Positions 1 through 6,146 of a DNA stretch of 10,245 bases are shown here, piece by piece (positions within the stretch are counted from its first letter, which is position 1; each line of letters opens with the position of its first letter). The DNA is from Planctomycetales bacterium (GTDB taxonomy: Bacteria > Planctomycetota > SBBH01), in the NCBI GenBank assembly GCA_005239795.1, contig SBBH01000195.1:1-10245 (forward strand), given 5' to 3'. A program made the translations under genes and the position numbers. The notes under the pieces were generated by a model that saw only the letters and a list, made by a program, of their open reading frames with translations, did no database searches and was not told the DNA's origin.

Positions 1-49
1 CACGCCCCTCTCACCCCGCCCGCCTACGGCCCCTTTTCCTCGGGAGCAG

Positions 50-171
50 CCGCCCGGGGGCGCATGCATCCTCGTGAATCTCCGGTGCGGATAAAAAACG
101 TGAGGATTCCCCGCCCACCCTCCAGAGGTATCGCCGTCCCTTCGGGCCGGCTTTTTCTACCGGCCCGTTGC
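50..171 (+). promoter_or_regulatory. Candidate structured RNA leader/attenuator element, copy 1
   Basis: This stretch aligns with 5167-5297 over its whole length. Shared blocks in order are CCGCCC with a G-rich run, TGAATC (75-80), an A-run (92-98), AGGATTC (103-109), CCCGCCC (110-116), AGAGGTAT-GCCG (124-136), a hairpin, and the identical 17-mer CTTTTTCTACCGGCCCG (151-167). GAATCT can pair with GGATTC to close a stem around the A-run. The terminator hairpin differs in sequence from copy 2 but sits at the same place, which suggests selection on structure. CGGGCCGG (143-150) can alternatively pair with CCGGCCCG (160-167), putting the T-run in a loop, so two exclusive folds are possible. No convincing gene follows within the next 500 nt, so its target is unknown. 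It matches no riboswitch class I recognise; a mobile or terminator-associated repeat is the alternative. Confidence 0.5.
133..156 (+). terminator. Intrinsic terminator-like hairpin in element copy 1
   Basis: GCCG (133-136) pairs with CGGC (148-151) and CCC (138-140) with GGG (144-146), leaving one internal mismatch and a 3-nt loop, followed by TTTTT (152-156). This is the form of a short rho-independent terminator on the plus strand. It could end a transcript entering from left of the window, or act as the expression platform of the surrounding element. Confidence 0.5.
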
Positions 172-686
172 TTTCCAAAAGGACAAGAATAGAAAAAGGC
201 CGCGAGGTGGGGCTCGGGACTCCGTTTGATCATCCGCCGGCGATGAATTTCCCAAGCATCCGGGTGACATGATCACAAGAATCCCACGTGAAGATTCATT
301 CGCGTCTCCTTTCTGGCGCCAGCTCGGCGCCTTCAACCCAAGGGGGCGCCTCGCTGACGACTTCAAGGAAAGGAAACGCGAATCGGATTTCGGGATGTCG
401 GGTTTCTGGAAACGGGTGACGGGTTCCGGGCCACGGGTTTCGAAACCTGAAAACGGACGAAACCCGCACCCCGAATCCCGAACGGCCAAGGACGAAACCT
501 GGTTCCCGAACGGAAACAGACGATCACGAACCCCCGGCTTCGGGGCACTGGTTTCGGGTTCCGAGCTTCCGGGTTTCGTCCGTCGCTGTCGTCGCCCGAG
601 CGTCCCCGGCGACCGCGAGGCGACGGATGCCGCCAACCGTGACCGGCGAGAGAACCTCGAGCGGATTTCGAATTTCCGGACAAAGT
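172..686. other. Gene-free region with GGGTTTC/GAAACCC repeats
   Basis: No reading frame here has recognisable protein character; the open frames on both strands are compositional and read through palindromic repeats. A short inverted motif at 279-297 (GAATC, then ACGTGAAGATTC) resembles the stem of the 50-171 element. A GGCGCC-agctc-GGCGCC hairpin lies near 316-332. The remainder, from about 390 to 583, is an inverted-repeat field listed separately. From 584 to 686 I see only GC-rich sequence running into the 3' end of the glycosylase gene. Confidence 0.6.
390..583. repeat. Degenerate GGGTTTC/GAAACCC inverted-repeat cluster
   Basis: CGGGTTTC occurs at 399-406, 434-441 and 570-577, and its complement GAAACCCG at 459-466. 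GGTTTCGAAACC at 436-447 is a perfect 12-bp palindrome. ACGGACGAAACCCG (453-466) and CGGGTTTCGTCCGT (570-583) form a perfect 14-bp inverted repeat about 100 nt apart. CCCGAACGG is directly repeated at 477-485 and 505-513. The region could fold into a long imperfect hairpin. It has no coding signature and looks like a dispersed palindromic repeat or decayed miniature element; its origin is not determinable here. Confidence 0.65.
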
Positions 687-1367
687 CTAAGAGTTCGCTG
701 AACCCGCGGCGTGCTGAACCCCCTTCGCCACCCCGAGCTCCACAAGGCGCTTCTTCAGGATTTTGACATGCTCCCACATGTCGGCCTTCAGGTTGGGGTT
801 CCGGAGAAGCGCCGCTGGGTGGTACAGGACCATCGTCTCGATCCCGGGGTAATCGGGTAGCGCAATGAAACGTCCCGCCTCCTTGGCCATCGAGAAGTCC
901 TTACGCGCCGGGTCCATGTACTTAAGCGACGTAGCCCCCAAGAGCAGCATCACACGGGGGGCGCAGAGCGCGATCTGATGTTTGAGATAGGGGAAGCACG
1001 TGTCCGCCTCGGCCGGCTGGGGAGGGCGGTTCTGGCCCGCCTCGTCGACGGCGCGGCACTTGACGACATTGACGATCAGGCAGTCGCGGTTCGTGTCGAG
1101 ACCGATCGCGGCCAGGATCTTGTCCAAGAGCTGGCCTGAGCGCCCCACGAACGCCTTCCCCTGGGCGTCCTCGTCGCGGCCGGGCCCTTCGCCGATCACA
1201 ACGATCTTCGCGGCGGGGTTCCCGCGGTCGACCACGATATGGGTGCGGTGAGATCCCAGGGGGCAGCGCTGGCATTGGGATTCCAGTAGGCGCGCGCGAA
1301 ACTCCTCGTAAGTGTTGGTGGACAGGATCCGGTTGGCGGTCTCGTCGAAAAGATCAAAGGGAGGCAT
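687..1367 (-). CDS. Uracil-DNA glycosylase, family 4 (Fe-S)
   Basis: Family 4 uracil-DNA glycosylases excise uracil from DNA, from cytosine deamination or dUTP misincorporation, as the first step of base excision repair. The 226-aa product has the family layout. The [4Fe-4S] ligands are probably C32 and C35 (CQRC), C104 (VVKC) and C124. The uracil-binding motif GEGPGRDED is at 59-67, followed by the FVGRSGQLLD block, and the C-terminal motif HPAALLRNP is at 183-191. Length is normal for the family. The ATG at 1365-1367 has a weak GAGGG upstream. The gene stands alone, divergent from the tpiA operon with about 100 nt between the two starts. The last 15 or so residues (after ELGV) are not conserved family sequence. 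Enzyme class is confident; no specific gene symbol is assigned. Confidence 0.93.
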   Translation of the reverse strand: MPPFDLFDETANRILSTNTYEEFRARLLESQCQRCPLGSHRTHIVVDRGNPAAKIVVIGEGPGRDEDAQGKAFVGRSGQLLDKILAAIGLDTNRDCLIVNVVKCRAVDEAGQNRPPQPAEADTCFPYLKHQIALCAPRVMLLLGATSLKYMDPARKDFSMAKEAGRFIALPDYPGIETMVLYHPAALLRNPNLKADMWEHVKILKKRLVELGVAKGVQHAAGSANS

Positions 1368-1468
1368 GAGACCCTCGCGACTCTAACGGATGGTCCGCGG
1401 CGCGTAAAGCTCGCGCGGGCCTTGCCTCTTGCCAGCGGCGCGAAAAAACCGATAGGCTGGCCCTTCCT

Positions 1469-2410
1469 ATGCGGCGCGGCGCAGCAATGGTGGGCCTGTT
1501 CGTCCTTCTGACCTCGAGATCCCTCCTTCAAGCGGCGGCGGCTCTCCCTCTGGACTACGCGGCGCTCGCGGAGGCGCTCGGCGAACGCTCCTCCGACAAG
1601 TGCGCGCAGGCCGAAGAGGCGCTGCGCGACGCGGGACCGGAGGCCCTCGCCCACGTCGCCAAGGCCGCCTTCTCGAAACTGCCAGAGCCGCGCGCCCGCG
1701 CGCGGCGGATCCTCGACGCCTGGAACTGGCCGACGCGGCCACTTGTCGAACGGCTGGGGTCTTCGCCAAACTGCCCCGTGGAATTCCAGGCGAAGCTCCT
1801 GGCGGAAGCCCTGCGCCATCCGGCCCCCGTCGAGATGGACCCTCTCGAGGCGGAGATCCTCTCACCTGAAAAACATCTCGAAGTGCAGGAAGGGGTTCTC
1901 GCCGCCGCCGCGGCCTTGGCACGCCTCCCGGCCCAGCTCGCCCTGGCGGAACTGGCGGCCAATCTCGCCGACGCCGATCTGCCAAAGTATTACACCCTAA
2001 CGGCGATCGGGGCGATCGGCACCGAGACGGGAGCCCAGATGCTTCTCTCATTCGCCGAGGAGGATTCCACGGCCGGCTGGATCTCGGCACCGGCCCTGGG
2101 AAAGCTCGGTCATGGAAAAATCCTCGAGGCGGCCCTGGCACGCTCCCAGAAGCGGATCGACGTGCGCCGCGCCCTCAAGGAAGACATTTCCGTTGCCCTC
2201 TACAACCACGCCTGCCTCCTGGCTCTGGCCGGGAGACTCGACGAGGTCCGCGAGCCGCTCGAAACAGCCCTGCGCGAAGGAGAAGAGGCGGACGCAACCT
2301 GGGCCCGGATCGATCCAGATTTTCGCGCCCTGCGCGAGACTCCCTGGTTCCAAGAGATCCTGGCGCGCTACGGCGGTTATGGCCTACGCCGCAAAGGTCA
2401 GGATCGATGA
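1469..2410 (+). CDS. Exported alpha-helical repeat (HEAT/TPR-like) protein, unknown function
   Basis: I do not recognise a specific family. The 313-aa product starts with a basic N-terminus and a hydrophobic stretch ending near residue 25 (QAAAA), which looks like a Sec signal peptide. There is no lipobox cysteine, so a periplasmic or secreted soluble protein is more likely than a lipoprotein. The rest is rich in Ala, Leu and Glu and reads as stacked helix pairs of HEAT type (for example around LALAELAANLADADLPKYYT). The C-terminus has the DPDFRALRETPWFQEIL pattern (282-297) common at the end of TPR-containing proteins. It is first in the operon and its stop overlaps the tpiA start (ATGA, 2407-2410). 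The start has no clear Shine-Dalgarno; an in-frame ATG at 1487 is an alternative that would shorten the signal peptide. Confidence 0.75.
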   Translation: MRRGAAMVGLFVLLTSRSLLQAAAALPLDYAALAEALGERSSDKCAQAEEALRDAGPEALAHVAKAAFSKLPEPRARARRILDAWNWPTRPLVERLGSSPNCPVEFQAKLLAEALRHPAPVEMDPLEAEILSPEKHLEVQEGVLAAAAALARLPAQLALAELAANLADADLPKYYTLTAIGAIGTETGAQMLLSFAEEDSTAGWISAPALGKLGHGKILEAALARSQKRIDVRRALKEDISVALYNHACLLALAGRLDEVREPLETALREGEEADATWARIDPDFRALRETPWFQEILARYGGYGLRRKGQDR

Positions 2411-3180
2411 GCCGCGCGGTCTGGGTGGCGGGAAACTGGAAGATGAACGGGACGGAAAGTTCCGCGTCAGATCTCGCGCGCCAGGTCCGGGAGACCCTGC
2501 CCGAACGCCCCGTGCGCGTCGCGCTCTGCCCCCCCTCGGTACACCTGGCGGCGGTCCGCGAGGCGATCGCTGGAAGTGGCATCCTCCTCGGGGCGCAGGA
2601 CTGCGCGGCTGAGGAGAACGGCGCCTATACCGGCGAGGTGTCAGCGGCGCAGTTGGTAGACATGGGATGCGAGTGCGTCATCGTGGGACACTCGGAGCGG
2701 CGGCGCCATCAAAAAGAGGACGACGCCCTGCTCGTGCGAAAGCTCGCGCGCGCCTTCGCCCATCGCCTCGTCCCCCTCTACTGCGTGGGGGAGACGCTCG
2801 AGGAGCGCCGCGCGGGCGCGACCGACGCGGCCGTGACGAAACAACTCGACCAAGGACTCTCGCCCGCCTTGGGGCACGGCCTTCCGTTCGTGATCGCCTA
2901 TGAGCCGGTCTGGGCGATCGGCACGGGGGTCGTCGCCACGATCCCGCAAGCCGAGGAGGTCCACGGCGTCGTGCGCCGATGGCTCGCGAAGCGCCTGGGG
3001 GCGCTGGGCGACGCGATCCCCGTCCTTTACGGCGGGAGCGTCAACCGGGACAATGCCGGCGGACTCTTGGCCTCGCCCCAAATCGACGGGGCGCTCGTCG
3101 GCGGGGCGAGCCTCTCGAGCGAGGAATTCCTCGCGATCGTCCGTGCGGCCGGTGAAAAGAAAGGCGGAGAAGCGTCATGA
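2407..3180 (+). CDS. tpiA: Triose-phosphate isomerase
   Basis: TpiA interconverts dihydroxyacetone phosphate and glyceraldehyde 3-phosphate in glycolysis and gluconeogenesis in the cytoplasm. The 257-aa protein is normal in length and carries all active-site elements: GNWKMNG at 9-15 with substrate-binding N10 and K12, catalytic H95 in VGHSERR, catalytic E166 in YEPVWAIGTG (165-174, including the flexible lid), and the phosphate-binding GGSVN at 209-213. The segment after SERR (RRHQKEDD) departs from the usual YFGETDE pattern, a lineage difference that leaves catalytic residues intact. The start overlaps the preceding stop by 4 nt and the stop overlaps the secG start by 4 nt, so translation is probably coupled along the operon. 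Confidence 0.98.
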   Translation: MSRAVWVAGNWKMNGTESSASDLARQVRETLPERPVRVALCPPSVHLAAVREAIAGSGILLGAQDCAAEENGAYTGEVSAAQLVDMGCECVIVGHSERRRHQKEDDALLVRKLARAFAHRLVPLYCVGETLEERRAGATDAAVTKQLDQGLSPALGHGLPFVIAYEPVWAIGTGVVATIPQAEEVHGVVRRWLAKRLGALGDAIPVLYGGSVNRDNAGGLLASPQIDGALVGGASLSSEEFLAIVRAAGEKKGGEAS

Positions 3181-3425
3181 GCTGGGTTCAGATCACACTC
3201 ACGGTCGTCCATGTCTTGGCCAGCCTGCTTCTCATCCTGCTGGTGCTCATCCAGAAGGACCGCGGGGGGGGCCTCGCCGGCGCCTTCGGCGGCGGAAGCC
3301 TGGGAACCCCGTTCGGGATCCGCACGGCGACGGTCCTCACGAAAGCCACCGCGGTCCTTTTCGGGATCGTGGCGGTAACGGCGCTGGCGCTCCTCTGGCT
3401 TTCGAAATCGTCGCGCGAATCCTAA
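3177..3425 (+). CDS. secG: Protein translocase subunit SecG
   Basis: SecG is the small inner-membrane partner of SecY and SecE and aids SecA-driven protein export. The 82-aa product has two hydrophobic segments (about 5-25 and 55-76) joined by the signature cytoplasmic loop VLIQKDRGGGLAGAFGGG (about 23-40). It overlaps tpiA by ATGA; a tpiA-secG pairing is common in many bacteria. The last codons and stop (GCGCGAATCCTAA, 3413-3425) are identical to a 13-nt core also found at the end of ruvC and ahead of the DUF1858 gene, which may be more than chance. The C-terminal tail is short. Confidence 0.96.
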   Translation: MSWVQITLTVVHVLASLLLILLVLIQKDRGGGLAGAFGGGSLGTPFGIRTATVLTKATAVLFGIVAVTALALLWLSKSSRES

Positions 3426-3432
3426 ACGCCCT

Positions 3433-4014
3433 ATGAGCGACGCCCTCGCGGAATTCAGGGCCGCCGGCGCGATCCTCGAGGGGCACTTCCGCCTGACCTC
3501 CGGGCTCCACAGCGACACCTACCTGCAATGCGCCCTGGTCCTGGCGGACCCCGCGCGCGCGGCCAGGGTCTTAACCCCTTTGGCCGACGCCTGGCACAGC
3601 CAGGGGATCACCGTGGTCGCCGGCCCTGCGGTGGGCGGGATCGTCATCGCCTATGAGATGGCGCGCCTCCTCTCGGTCCGCGCGATCTACAGCGAACGGG
3701 AAAACGGCCCGATGCGCCTGCGCCGGGGATTTTCCGTCTCGCCCCGCGACGTCGTGCTCCTGGTGGAGGATGTCATCACAACGGGGGGGTCGCTTCTCGA
3801 AATCCGCGCACTCCTCGAGGCCTCCGGCGCCCGTGCGGCGGGCGTGGCCACTCTCGTCGACCGCATGGAAAAACCCTGGGCCGGGCTCGATCTTCCCTTC
3901 CGCGCCGCCCTGAAGCTCACGCCGCCCACCTACGCGCCCGAAGCCTGCCCCCTCTGTCAAAGGGGGCTTCCTCTCTTGACGCCGGGAAGCCGCCACCTTC
4001 AAGGCCCCCCCTGA
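3433..4014 (+). CDS. pyrE: Orotate phosphoribosyltransferase
   Basis: PyrE joins orotate to PRPP to make OMP, the fifth step of de novo pyrimidine synthesis. The 193-aa protein has the N-terminal SGLHSDTYLQC block (23-33), the GPAVGGI loop (64-70) and the PRPP-binding motif VLLVEDVITTGGS (108-120). The C-terminal CPLCQRG followed by PLLTPGSR belongs to the short OPRT subtype found in Thermus, many thermophiles and other deep-branching phyla. The CxxC might bind a metal, but that is inference. Spacing from secG is 7 nt, with no visible Shine-Dalgarno before the ATG at 3433, so it probably depends on coupling. Its stop overlaps the yicC start by one base (TGATG). No other pyrimidine gene is present. 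Confidence 0.96.
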   Translation: MSDALAEFRAAGAILEGHFRLTSGLHSDTYLQCALVLADPARAARVLTPLADAWHSQGITVVAGPAVGGIVIAYEMARLLSVRAIYSERENGPMRLRRGFSVSPRDVVLLVEDVITTGGSLLEIRALLEASGARAAGVATLVDRMEKPWAGLDLPFRAALKLTPPTYAPEACPLCQRGLPLLTPGSRHLQGPP

Positions 4015-4901
4015 TGAAGCGCCCCGACGTGCTCTCCATGACCGGTTTCGGCCGGGGATGCGCCCGCGTCGGCGGCAGACCTTTGGCGGTGGAGATCTAC
4101 ACGGTCAACCACCGCACGCTTTTGGTGAAATTCCGCCTCCCTGAGCCTCTCGCGAGGCTCGAGCAGGCGCTTCGGGAACAGATCGCCAAGGCCCTAGAGC
4201 GCGGGACCGTGACGGTCTGTGTCGACTGGTCCGCCGTAGTAAGCGGCGCGGCCGCCTATGACGTGTCGACCGAAACACTTACGGCCTACGTGCGAAAACT
4301 CCGCAAAGTCCAGAAGGACCTGGGGCTTTCGGCTCCTCTCGTCCTGACGGATCTCGCGACCCTGCCGGGGGTTCTGCGCGCGCCGCGGGCCATGGACCCC
4401 GAGGCGCTCGAACGCGCAGCTTGGAGCGCTTTCCGGAAGGCACTTGCCGAACTTGCGCGAGCGCGCCGCGCCGAGGGGCGCACCCTCGCGGGCGCCCTGG
4501 AAAAAGGGATTTCGCGCCTTGAAGCGCTCGTCGCATCGATTGAAAAAGAGCAGCCGGCGGCCCTTCGCCGCGCGGCCGAGCGGTTCAAGACGCGCGTGGC
4601 TGAACTTCTCGCGGGATCGGACGCCAATCCCGGGGATCTCGCGCGGGAAGCGGCCCTGGCCGCGGAACGCGCCGACACCGCCGAGGAAATCCTCCGGATC
4701 CGAAGCCATTGCCGGCAACTGCGCACACATCTGGCGCGCGGCGGCCGGATCGGAAGGCATCTGGAATTCCTCTGCCAAGAGCTCGTCCGGGAAACAAACA
4801 CCCTGGCGAGCAAAACCCAGGCGGTCGAAATCTTTCCCGCCGCGCTGGCAGCCAAAGGCGAAGTGGAAAAACTCCGCGAGCAGGCCGCCAACGTGGAATG
4901 A
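4014..4901 (+). CDS. yicC: YicC/YloC family endoribonuclease
   Basis: YicC-family proteins are hexameric endoribonucleases; in E. coli YicC has been linked to decay of the sRNA RyhB. The 295-aa product is full length. The YicC-like N-terminal domain starts with SMTGFGR (8-14) and EIYTVNHRTLLVKFRLPE. The DUF1732 C-terminal domain follows, with HLEFLCQELVRETNTLASK near 245-265 and a final KGEVEKLREQAANVE ending in the usual NVE/NIE. The family commonly precedes gmk, as here, but this genome puts a 416-nt gap with a terminator between them. It is the last gene of the first plus-strand block. The start is set by the one-base overlap with pyrE. Confidence 0.95.
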   Translation: MKRPDVLSMTGFGRGCARVGGRPLAVEIYTVNHRTLLVKFRLPEPLARLEQALREQIAKALERGTVTVCVDWSAVVSGAAAYDVSTETLTAYVRKLRKVQKDLGLSAPLVLTDLATLPGVLRAPRAMDPEALERAAWSAFRKALAELARARRAEGRTLAGALEKGISRLEALVASIEKEQPAALRRAAERFKTRVAELLAGSDANPGDLAREAALAAERADTAEEILRIRSHCRQLRTHLARGGRIGRHLEFLCQELVRETNTLASKTQAVEIFPAALAAKGEVEKLREQAANVE

Positions 4902-5166
4902 AGTCCTGTCACAAAAAAGGATGCCCCAAGCTCTGTCCGACACATGGAATGATCACTCGTGTTCGATAAAACGTTGCGTCAAAAATGCTCTGCTCATGGC
5001 GGCCCTTGCGGGCGGATCGCCTTGTCGCGGGACACTCGCCGGACGGACCATTTCCCAAGGTCCGGCTCGTTCGAGTACCGCGACGGCCGGGATGGGCCTG
5101 GCGCGGGATTTCCCCACTGGCGGAAGCCCGCATCCCGACCTGCGGCAGACGCCCGCGAAAAGGCTC
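4902..5166 (+). other. Intergenic region, no gene, several hairpins
   Basis: No frame here has protein character; the frames that stay open are low-complexity products of high GC. Potential hairpins are CGGACC (5044-5049) with GGTCCG (5059-5064), and CGGGATG (5088-5094) with CATCCCG (5131-5137), the latter enclosing a GCGGG/CCCGC alternative. A structured untranslated region or small RNA is possible, but I cannot name one. The A-rich part near 4909-4975 contrasts with the GC-rich remainder. Confidence 0.5.
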
Positions 5167-5297
5167 CCGCCCCGGGCCGCGCGCTTCTCTATGAATCCCC
5201 GACGCAGACAAAAAAACAACAGGATTCACCCCGCCCCAAGAGGTATTGCCGCCCTGTAGAACAGGCTACAGGGCGTCTTTTTCTACCGGCCCGGTGC
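5167..5297 (+). promoter_or_regulatory. Candidate structured RNA leader of gmk, element copy 2
   Basis: This is the second copy of the 50-171 element. Matching blocks are CCGCCC plus a G-run, TGAATC (5192-5197), a 7-A run, AGGATTC (5221-5227), CCCCGCCCC, AGAGGTAT-GCCG (5239-5251), a strong terminator hairpin and the identical CTTTTTCTACCGGCCCG (5277-5293). GAATCC (5193-5198) pairs perfectly with GGATTC (5222-5227). CGCCC (5232-5236) could pair with GGGCG (5271-5275), competing with the terminator stem; the equivalent GCCC/GGGC pairing exists in copy 1. The T-run ends 35 nt before the gmk ATG, a typical arrangement for transcription attenuation. The regulatory role and any ligand are inference; guanine-nucleotide status would be a natural guess for a gmk leader. 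Confidence 0.55.
5251..5282 (+). terminator. Rho-independent terminator upstream of gmk
   Basis: GCCCTGTAG (5251-5259) pairs perfectly with CTACAGGGC (5266-5274) around a 6-nt loop, followed by GTC and TTTTT (5278-5282). It is a strong intrinsic terminator by form. It either ends the tpiA-yicC transcript or is a conditional attenuator for gmk, as part of the conserved element. Confidence 0.8.
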
Positions 5298-5317
5298 CTC
5301 CCTATAGGGCGCCCGTA

Positions 5318-5956
5318 ATGGAGGAGAAGACACCCAAACGCGGCAAGCTCGTGATCCTGTCAGGCCCTTCCGGGGTCGGCAAGACCACGGTGGTCGCGCG
5401 GCTTCTGGCCACGTTTCCAGACCTCGTCCGGTCGGTCTCCGCCACGACGCGGCCGGCACGCGCTGGGGAAAGGGACGGCATCGATTATTTCTTCCTATCG
5501 CCCGAGGCGTTCGCGGAAAAATCCGCCGCCGGCGAATTCCTCGAGGAGGCCGTGGTGTTCAACCACGCCTACGGCACGCCGCGCGGCTATGTCGAAAAGG
5601 AGCTTGCCGCCGGTCGCTCCGTCATCCTCGCCATCGACGTTCAGGGCGCCGACCTCGTCAGGAACCGCTTCTCGCCTGTCGTCTCCTTTTTCCTGATGCC
5701 CCCAAACCTCGCCGAACTCGAGAAGCGCCTCCGGAGCCGCGGGACGGACACCGAAACCCAGATCAAACACCGAATCGCGACCGCCCGGCAGGAGATCTCC
5801 CGCCGCGACCAGTACGACCACGTCGTCGTGAACGCTGATCTGGAAACGACCGTCCGCGTCATCAGCCGACACCTCAAAACAGCCCTCCACACACGGGGGG
5901 GATCCTTGTTATCATCAAAGGATGATGAACAACGCTTCCCTGACCTCTCTCTTTGA
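5318..5956 (+). CDS. gmk: Guanylate kinase
   Basis: Gmk phosphorylates GMP to GDP with ATP and is needed for GTP, dGTP and guanine-based signalling. From the ATG at 5318 the protein is 212 aa. The P-loop GPSGVGKT is at 16-23. The GMP-binding region SATTRPARAGERDGIDYFF is at 41-59 (S41, R45, R48, Y57), followed by VVFNHAYGTPRGYV, AIDVQGA and the lid region with RLRSRGTDTETQIKHRI. The open frame extends upstream to 5246 but would then run through the terminator hairpin, so 5318 is preferred; only a weak AGGG at 5306-5309 precedes it. The tail after ISRHLKTALHTR is not conserved and overlaps the start of rpoZ by 35 nt in another frame. Confidence 0.97.
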   Translation: MEEKTPKRGKLVILSGPSGVGKTTVVARLLATFPDLVRSVSATTRPARAGERDGIDYFFLSPEAFAEKSAAGEFLEEAVVFNHAYGTPRGYVEKELAAGRSVILAIDVQGADLVRNRFSPVVSFFLMPPNLAELEKRLRSRGTDTETQIKHRIATARQEISRRDQYDHVVVNADLETTVRVISRHLKTALHTRGGSLLSSKDDEQRFPDLSL

Positions 5957-6146
5957 CAAAGCCGGCGGCCGTTATGCCCTCGCAGCCCTGACCCAGAAGC
6001 GGGCCTCGGCGATCCTCAAGGGGGCTCCCCCCTTGGTCGAACGCCCCAAGGGGACGAGCCCTTTTCATATCGCGCTTGCGGAGCTCGACCTTGAAAAGAT
6101 CTCCCTCGAGCCCGCCCTACAGAAAAAGGAGAGAACCTCGACGTGA
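5922..6146 (+). CDS. rpoZ: DNA-directed RNA polymerase omega subunit
   Basis: Omega is the small RNA polymerase subunit that helps fold and assemble beta-prime and, in proteobacteria, forms part of a ppGpp site. The 74-aa product has the family core GGRYALAALTQKRASAIL (about 15-32), then GAPPLVE and the helix FHIALAELDLEKI. Two ATGs overlap at 5922 and 5925; either gives nearly the same protein. A Shine-Dalgarno AAAGGA lies inside the gmk end. The gene starts within gmk and its stop overlaps the GTG start of coaC by 4 nt. The gmk-rpoZ-coaBC order is widespread and supports the call despite low sequence conservation. Confidence 0.9.
   Translation: MMNNASLTSLFDKAGGRYALAALTQKRASAILKGAPPLVERPKGTSPFHIALAELDLEKISLEPALQKKERTST

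Noticed and set aside
121..140. Resemblance of the minus-strand CCTCTGGAG near copy 1 to a glycine riboswitch segment
   Set aside because: Only a short string matches; copy 2 lacks it, and the terminator T-runs of both copies lie on the opposite strand.
157..777. Long open frames on both strands (157-777 minus, 269-766 plus)
   Set aside because: Their residues (Arg-, Pro- and Ser-rich) follow from the GGGTTTC repeats and GC content, they overlap each other antisense and run into the glycosylase gene, and no family motif is present.
1422..1460. Promoter for the tpiA operon (TTGCCT/TTGCCA with GATAGG or TAGGCT)
   Set aside because: -10 candidates match the consensus poorly and spacing is ambiguous; a promoter should exist in this divergent gap but I cannot place it.
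5060..5080. GTTCGAG string suggesting a tRNA T-loop
   Set aside because: No acceptor stem, anticodon arm or D-arm could be placed around it.
4959..5318. 119-residue plus-strand open frame in the yicC-gmk gap
   Set aside because: Low-complexity composition, no plausible ribosome site, and it runs through the terminator hairpin of the gmk leader.
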